A DNA stretch of 64,000 bases from Symbiodinium natans (lineage: Eukaryota > Sar > Dinophyceae > Suessiales > Symbiodiniaceae): the NCBI GenBank assembly GCA_905221605.1, contig CAJNDS010002577.1, positions 31,001-95,000 of the forward strand, written 5' to 3'. Below are positions 58,166 to 64,000 of this stretch, piece after piece (within the stretch, counting starts at the first letter, position 1; each line of letters starts with the position of its first letter). Both the position numbers and the translations under genes were made by a program. Under the pieces are notes generated by a model. The model ran no database searches and was not told where the DNA came from. It worked only from the letters and a program-made list of their open reading frames with translations.

Positions 58166-58385
58166 ACACGCTGCACATGCCAGTGTTTTGGGCATGTTCA
58201 CGACAGGCATGAACGCTTGTGGCAGCGCGCCTTTTCGCAGAAACGGCAAACATTCTTGTGGTGTATGCCGTAGAAGGGAGCCGACACGCTGCAAATACCA
58301 GTGCTGAAGGCATGCTCGCAAAAGGAATCAAGCTAGCATTCTTGCGCAGTATGTCGATACCAGTGCTTTCGCATGGTTGCCAAAT
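58166..58385. repeat. Imperfect ~118-bp duplication
   Basis: ACACGCTGC, then AT(G/A)CCAGTG, then GGCATG occur in the same order at 58166-58196 and 58284-58314, 118 bp apart. A third partial match (ATACCAGTGCTTTCGCATG) lies at about 58357. Confidence 0.65.
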
Positions 58386-58408
58386 TCATGGCCGTTATTA
58401 TTCCGCCC

Positions 58409-58456
58409 GCTCCCCCGCTCGCCTGCTCCCCCGCTTGCCTGCCCCCCCGCTCCCCT
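58409..58456. repeat. 16-bp C-rich tandem repeat, three copies
   Basis: Units GCTCCCCCGCTCGCCT, GCTCCCCCGCTTGCCT and GCCCCCCCGCTCCCCT are contiguous. Confidence 0.9.
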
Positions 58457-59453
58457 CTCCGCCAAGGAGCAACAACATCGATTCGACCCGACCGAGCAAG
58501 GAAAGCCAGTTGTGCGTCTGCCTCACCTAGGCAGAGTTCGAAGGCCGAGTGCCAAGAATTTTGGATTCCGGTGTGAATCCTGCATCATTGAGCTGTGCGT
58601 TACCTTTGTCAAATCCGAAATCCAACGGGAACCTGCCTCAAACCTTCAACTTGGCCCTGAAGCCCCAAGTCCTGCACGATATTCCTCAATGAGACCAATG
58701 CCCGTTACAGGTTGAAAGTAACAGAGAAATGGAGGCTCTGGTGGGGAGTTGAGGAGTTCGGGGATTGTAGATCTTTGGTGTTGTTTGCCATGCTTCACGC
58801 CCGCATCAAGTCGGACAAAGCCCCAGCTTCTGAATCCGGGCCACAAGGTGCCACGATGCATTTCACCCCGAGAGGCCGGAAATGCTGGATGCAGGCAGCT
58901 GCCATTTCCTGGCGCATCTATGATATCACGCTTTGGAGCTTGGGCTGCAGCGACTCTACATCTGCATCCAGAATGACCTCGCGCGCTTTCGCAAGGAAGC
59001 AAACGGGTTCCGCAACCACCACAAACGACTTCAGAGGTTCTATAGATGCTGCAACAAAACACGGAGATTCGAGTTGAATACTGCGTTCGGAATTGCGTAG
59101 TTGAAATTCGTTGAAAGCTGCTCGCAGTCTTAACTTTAATGTAAACTAATTCTTCAGAGCTGATCGCAGGCACCTGTCGCAACTCATGTATTGTTGCTGT
59201 CGGGGCAGCAATCACGGAGACCAGACGGGAGACAAGACTAGGACCTGGGAAGTGAAACGCTCACCCGCAAGTTCAGAATGGACCCTGCGAGCCCTTGCGA
59301 GCCCTCAATTCTGAACAGCACCTGGTTGCGGGGGTTGGAGGTTAGTGATATTTAGGGATGTTGAAGTGTAATCCAGGCCAGACGTTCCGGCGTGATGTCC
59401 ACAGCGCCGCAAAGACGTTTAGCCTGGCTTGGAGCTCTCTAGGAGTTTTTGTT
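58457..59453. other. Intergenic DNA; unrecognised minus frame
   Basis: A 189-codon minus frame (58646-59215) has no recognised domain and overlaps plus-strand frames of similar quality. Confidence 0.4.
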
Positions 59454-59733
59454 TTATATTGTTTTCTGGCAGCCAAGTAAGTTTGGCCCTTGGTTTACGA
59501 TCCGCTTCTCGCGTGCACCCCTCAAAATGCCATGGCTGTGCAGGTATTGAATAATGTCTTGTGGGGCCAAGTGGTCCAGATATACATGTCCTTGAACCTC
59601 TGGGTCGTGGCGGCTCAAGCACACAACTAGCTTCAAAGCAGTTGCGTCTACAGGCTGTACGGCATTTTGGTCGACGCTGTTGATTCCGTACGCTGTTGAC
59701 GACGCTGGTGTTACACATCTTCAGGTTTAGGGA
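59454..59733 (-). CDS. Orphan exon-like segment, function unknown
   Basis: One minus frame stays open from about 59733 to the stop at 59454 and has a strongly protein-like composition: AYGINSVDQNAVQPVDATAL, LVVCLSRHDPEVQGHVYLDH, APQDIIQYLHSHGILRG, then a basic tail. The frame appears to begin after an AAG at about 59734, which could be a splice acceptor; upstream it closes quickly. It looks like the last exon of a gene or a retroelement fragment. I recognise no family. Confidence 0.35.
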
Positions 59734-61482
59734 TTGCCATGCAATAAGTTCTGCGAGCATTACACGGAAGTTCGACGTGAAGGCTGAACTTTCAAAGTCC
59801 CCCGTCAGATAGAAGAAACTTCTGACTATAATAGCTCTGTTACCTGCAGAAGAACTGTGGCCATGACCATAGTTTCTGTGTCAGGTGCCAACACGTCAAA
59901 GTAGGGTTCGTTGCTGCCAGCTTCCGGCTTTCGGTTGGAGGTCTAGCGTTGAATTTCTTGGGTTGCTCAACTCCTCGTGCACATAGGGTTTGGGATCGCA
60001 TGGCGACGCGAGGCTGACGGCAGTTCACCACCAAGCCGCTTCCAAGCCCTAAGCCAGAAGACCTAGTACACCCTAAGATCCTTAAACTCGAAACCTTAAA
60101 GCCTAAATGCCTAAACCATCCTAAACCAATATGAGCCACTCGCCGCCACTCGCGGTTAGGACATGGTGCGAGGTTGAGACGGAGAGCCAGAACGAAAAAG
60201 ACCAGTTGCAATCAACATCGGGCTGAGAAATGGTGACAGTTTACCCAGTTTACCCAGGGCAGAAACCGAGAAGAACTCAATGATGCAGGTGTTAGCAACT
60301 TCCGCTTCAAAGTTCTAGGGGGAGGAAGCGGGACCACAAAGTATAGAGGATCCCGATCATTGGGCAAGCTTAGATCAGGGAGGAATATGCTACGATACTT
60401 CCGTCGACGCCGTTGGCACTGTAAACGTCTTTGGGTGCTTTGCGTCTGCGGGTCCAACTTGGCGTCTTCGCGGTCTTCGCGTGGAAATTCACATCTTCAC
60501 TTCTTTGCACCCAAATCTACGCACACCTACAAACATCCATGAGCTTTGAACGGTTCAGATCCAGATCCTTTTCTCCCAACACTCAAAACCTAGCATTCAG
60601 AACCTCCCATTCCCAAAGAGAACGTGCTGGATACGACATCCCCCGACCGGCCTCCGAACTTTTAAAGCCGGACTTCCTGGAATCCCACGTTCTTTAAAGA
60701 AATCGACATCTTGACTAAGACGTCGACGTCGATGGTCCCCAGGCTAGCAATTGGGCCCCCAGCAGTGGAACCGGCCACGGCAGCCACGCGTGCTGCTTCC
60801 TCGCGCGCCTGACAAAGGAGACGCTAGATCATGATCTCTAGGTGAGTCCAAAATCTCACAAGAACTTGTATCGTCGTTGCAGAACCCTCGAAATTAAATT
60901 CTTAGGCCATGACGACCCAAAGCCCTGAAGCCAAGCCTGTCTGCGGGCACCCTCGGTCGCGCTCTTGGCCGGGAGCGGCGCTCCGTCGAAAACAAAAAGA
61001 GGCTCCTTGTTCCAAAAATCATGGTTGGTAGCTTGGATCTGCTTCGCAGGTTTTTACGTTTGACTTGGAGCACGGCTTTAGTCTTGGGAGTTTCAAAACC
61101 ACGTGCATGCTCAAGCCTGCATCGTACACAGAGCAGAACGCTGCACCCACCTCTCGACTTTAACTTTGCCGAGCAGACGTCTTTGAACCCCGCCAAGGCC
61201 CTTCATCGTTAACCATGAACCGAAGCTACATCATGCTTAAGCCTGTTATGTAGTTGGTCCGCACACTTCAAGCGCGCTAGGAGGCGGAGTACCAGGGGAG
61301 AGGGGGAGGGGTAGTAGCAATAGCAATAGTAGTGGATCACAATAACAGATATATAGCAATGGTCGTAATAGTTGCAGGAATACGGAAAAAGTCAGTAGTA
61401 ATTAGCAAGTTGTACTTGGTAATTAGCAAATAGTAATTCAACGTTGGAATAGCAATAATCGAACTAGTTGTCGGGCGTACTA
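59734..61482. other. Intergenic DNA without recognisable gene
   Basis: No supported gene. 61300-61480 becomes AT-richer, with recurring AGTAATTAGCAA and AATAGTAG words. Confidence 0.5.
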
Positions 61483-61513
61483 GTCGTGTCGTTGTCGTCG
61501 TCGTCGACACGAC
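61483..61513. repeat. Perfect inverted repeat
   Basis: GTCGTGTCG (61483-61491) and CGACACGAC (61505-61513) flank a 13-base loop made of GTC units. Confidence 0.85.
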
Positions 61514-61573
61514 GTCGAAGAAGAAGAAGAAGAAAAAGAAGAAGAAGAAGAAGAAGAGGAGGAAGAAGAAGAA
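61514..61573. repeat. (GAA)n microsatellite
   Basis: About 60 bases of GAA with single AAA and GAG interruptions. Confidence 0.95.
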
Positions 61574-63379
61574 CAGAAATCAATGCACCATGAGTAGTAT
61601 TATGAGTAACGATCTATTCTTCAAATAATTAGTCTTTCCAGAATACTAGCATAGTGCTTGTACACTGTCATTTTCGTTTACTTGAAACATGGTGCGAGGA
61701 TTGCCCTGCAACAGTGGGGGGCCAAGCACGTAACTGGAGAAGTGTCTACATGCCCAGGCGCAGCACCCACCGCACGGAGTGCATCCAGGAGCTCACAGGC
61801 TGGCCTGCTAAGGACTGCTCGATGTAGGTCAGAAGTTATGGGGTGTGACAAGCAAGAACCTGGAAATGTTCGGCGTTAAGTTTCAGGCGGGATCTCCTGT
61901 AAAATCGGCGATAGAGGAAACACAAAGCCACATTTTGGGGAACACATGAGGTCAAAAGGCCAGCGAGAGCTTGAAATTAACGTCTTGAGCTTGAACGGCT
62001 TGAGTGGGCTGCGATTTTGCTTAGCAAACTGACTATGTCCTCGCCTGTTGACATTGTTGACCGATGCTGCACCCCAGATGTCGAGACTCGACAGCAGTTG
62101 CAGGCCCTAAGCCCTAAGCCATTAAGCCCTGAAAACTTGAAGCACTTGGCACATCGTAGAACAAACAATTGCCAAACATAGCTAGCCAGCAGCGACCGGA
62201 GGTCGAGGCTGAGCGACGAGACGGCAGCCTGTGTTTGTTGCAAGCCTTTGTGAACATCGAACAGGAGTGGCTAAGATTCAGTAATACTGTTCGTGCCTTG
62301 TGCTTTTAACTTTATTGCCCGACCCTTGTTTCAATTTCGGACATCCGCAGAAATAGACTCGAAGGCATTTCGCCTGAAAATTGGGATATTACTGAACAGC
62401 AATCACGCTGCTGCGCCGTCTTCTCTGCCGCAATCCCTGAACCTTGTATTCTGAACTAAAGCCCTCAGGCCCAAACCTTTGTCGTGTTTTTAATTTGCTT
62501 CTACTTTTCTCCAGCCTCAACAATGGCTCCAGGCAGACCGGAGAGGCAGGAAAACTGGCCGGCCCCTGCATGATCACAAGCCCGACTTGACTACTCTTCA
62601 GTGGAAATGTACGAGGCAGGTTTCTTGAAGATGTACCGAGGATCGCTTCATCCAAAGAAACTGAGCAAACAAACCCGAGTACGAAAAAACATTAGCACGA
62701 TCAGACCGTGACGAAAAAAATGAAAAGGTGACACTGGTGACAGCATAAGCTTCCTCAAATGGTAGATTCGTTTGGGTTAGGGTTCGGGCTTTAAAGTTTA
62801 GGAGCTCGGATTTGTGGTGGCGATGGGTGCAGTGCCGCAGTGCGGTTGAACAAGTTGAACACTCACTACGCTCAGTCCCAACTCCTGAGACTTAGTAGAT
62901 ACTTCGTCACGGTCACTTGTAGTCAACTATAGTCGATACCTCACGCCTCAAATCCTCTGCAAAGAAGCAACCTTATCAACTGTGCAGCTCTGGAATCTCT
63001 GGGGCCCCGGGCAACTCCGCTCAGGAGAGTATCAACCGTGTTTTCACGCAACAAAGCCTGTCAAGAAGCAATCTACACTTGCGGCTTGCGCCTATTTGTT
63101 CGTGCTTGGCTTTTTTGTATGGTCTAATCTCGTAATCGCACGTAGCGCTCCGGATGACGTCGACTGACTGAAAGCACAGGAAGAGGGGGGGGGGGTTCAC
63201 CCGACCTAGCCCACAACGGGGCTCGAGGGCTTGGAGGTCTTACATTGACTGCCCGCAAGTACAAAGATGAACGCATGATGGCGAAAGGGAGTACGACCTG
63301 CACCCATGAGCAACGGTGGTGAATCTTCTGGTCATGCTTCTTTCTCAAGGAGGGGAGACGTTGAGGATGACAAGATGGG
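61574..63379. other. Intergenic DNA without recognisable gene
   Basis: Short open frames on both strands only. A G-run lies at about 63185-63195 and drifted telomere-like words (GGTTAGGGTTCGGGC) near 62773. Confidence 0.5.
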
Positions 63380-63720
63380 TATACAAAACCTCAAACTGTT
63401 AAACTTGTATCATTACATATGACTATACTTCTTTTAATGTCTATACCACCAAATAAATGCAACAAATGATGCAGCATCGGTTAAAACTTCATCATATGTA
63501 TCACCAGAATTACAACACCTGATTAATACAGATACCACATAATTGAACAACAATTATTATATAAAAAACTATTAATATTGAAATTGATAAAAAGAATAAC
63601 TGATAGTTTGATTAATGCATATCATAATAGCATTATTAATCATTTCATCCATATAATATTTAAATTTATTATAGTTTAAATATATTAAATAGCAAATAAA
63701 AACCAAAAAGAATCTGCTAT
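63380..63720. other. Extremely AT-rich island of foreign or organellar appearance
   Basis: Composition changes abruptly from balanced DNA to roughly 75-80 percent A+T by eye and back at about 63720. The island is not a simple repeat. The minus strand holds a short protein-like frame ending in a stop near 63446 (containing GDTYDEVLTDAASFVAFIWW) and a frame reading Tyr/Asn/Ile-rich sequence. Stops are frequent in all frames under the standard code. An insert of mitochondrial, plastid or bacterial-endosymbiont DNA would explain the composition (inference); I recognise no gene. Confidence 0.5.
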
Positions 63721-64000
63721 CATGAAATTTATGTTTAAATGGATGGGCCAAGAGTCCGCCACATCGGGCTTCAACCGAAAAGGGTATGAGGTTCGAGCAA
63801 CAAGCTGTCTTTTGGCGCAGGTAGAGGTGCCTCGACGTAGCCCAGCTTGCCACGATGCAGGAGGCAGTAGGCATCCTAAGTTGCTTTGCAAACCTGCAAA
63901 TGCTCTCATGCTCACAAGTGAGGCAATGTGGCTTTGTACTGAGAGCTCGTGTTCCTGGAGACATGCCCTACAGTGAATGATGGAGACCGGACCCGCGCAA
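63721..64000. other. Intergenic DNA to the end of the window
   Basis: Composition returns to that of the rest of the window. Nothing recognised. Confidence 0.5.

Noticed and set aside
58646-59215. Minus frame containing DAPGNGSCLHPAF as an OTU-type protease
   Set aside because: The resemblance is limited to a few residues and nothing else of the fold can be seen.

Overview
The window looks like nuclear DNA of a dinoflagellate, or a close alveolate relative. Four independent lines support this. (1) A cyclin-dependent kinase gene can be assembled exon by exon on the minus strand. Its introns mostly start with GC, some with GT and one or two with GA, and nearly all end in AG followed by G. That mixture is a known dinoflagellate trait. 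(2) A decayed Ty1/copia polyprotein fragment resembles the copia elements common in dinoflagellate genomes. (3) Telomere-type TTTAGGG/CCCTAAA repeats and many drifted derivatives lie scattered through the intergenic DNA. (4) One 17-base stretch nearly matches the 3' part of the dinoflagellate trans-spliced leader. Gene density is very low: two well-supported genes, one transposon relic and a few orphan exon-like segments in 64 kb. No bacterial operons, rRNA, tRNA or CRISPR arrays are visible.

Layout. 0-26 kb is almost gene-free: microsatellites, homopolymer runs, small inverted and direct repeats, an AT-rich stem-loop cluster (7.8-8.2 kb) and a striking 34/37-bp minisatellite (23.5-23.9 kb). 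26.8-28.9 kb (minus) carries a two-domain gene: a class I SAM-dependent methyltransferase domain joined through a GC-AG intron to an FkbM-type methyltransferase domain. 29-38 kb is featureless apart from small repeats. 38.4-39.4 kb holds telomere-like repeats arranged head to head around a (CATA)n microsatellite. 39.5-40.6 kb (minus) is a frame-broken, coding-like stretch preceded by the possible spliced-leader relic. 46.4-51.1 kb (minus) is the PSTAIRE-type CDK, at least 14 exons including a 16-nt micro-exon. 52.5-52.8 kb (minus) is an orphan membrane-protein exon. 53.8-54.5 kb (minus) is the copia relic. 54.5-64 kb is mostly repeats, with an orphan exon-like segment at 59.5 kb (minus) and a very AT-rich island at 63.4-63.7 kb.

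Every segment called coding with moderate or better support reads on the minus strand, which fits the long unidirectional gene blocks known in dinoflagellates. The CDK would act in cell-cycle control; the fusion enzyme would methylate unknown (probably small-molecule or glycan) substrates. The two have no evident functional link. Most of the many long open frames elsewhere have no recognisable domain and occur on both strands, so I treat them as chance frames in non-coding DNA. All calls come from reading the sequence; no searches were run.
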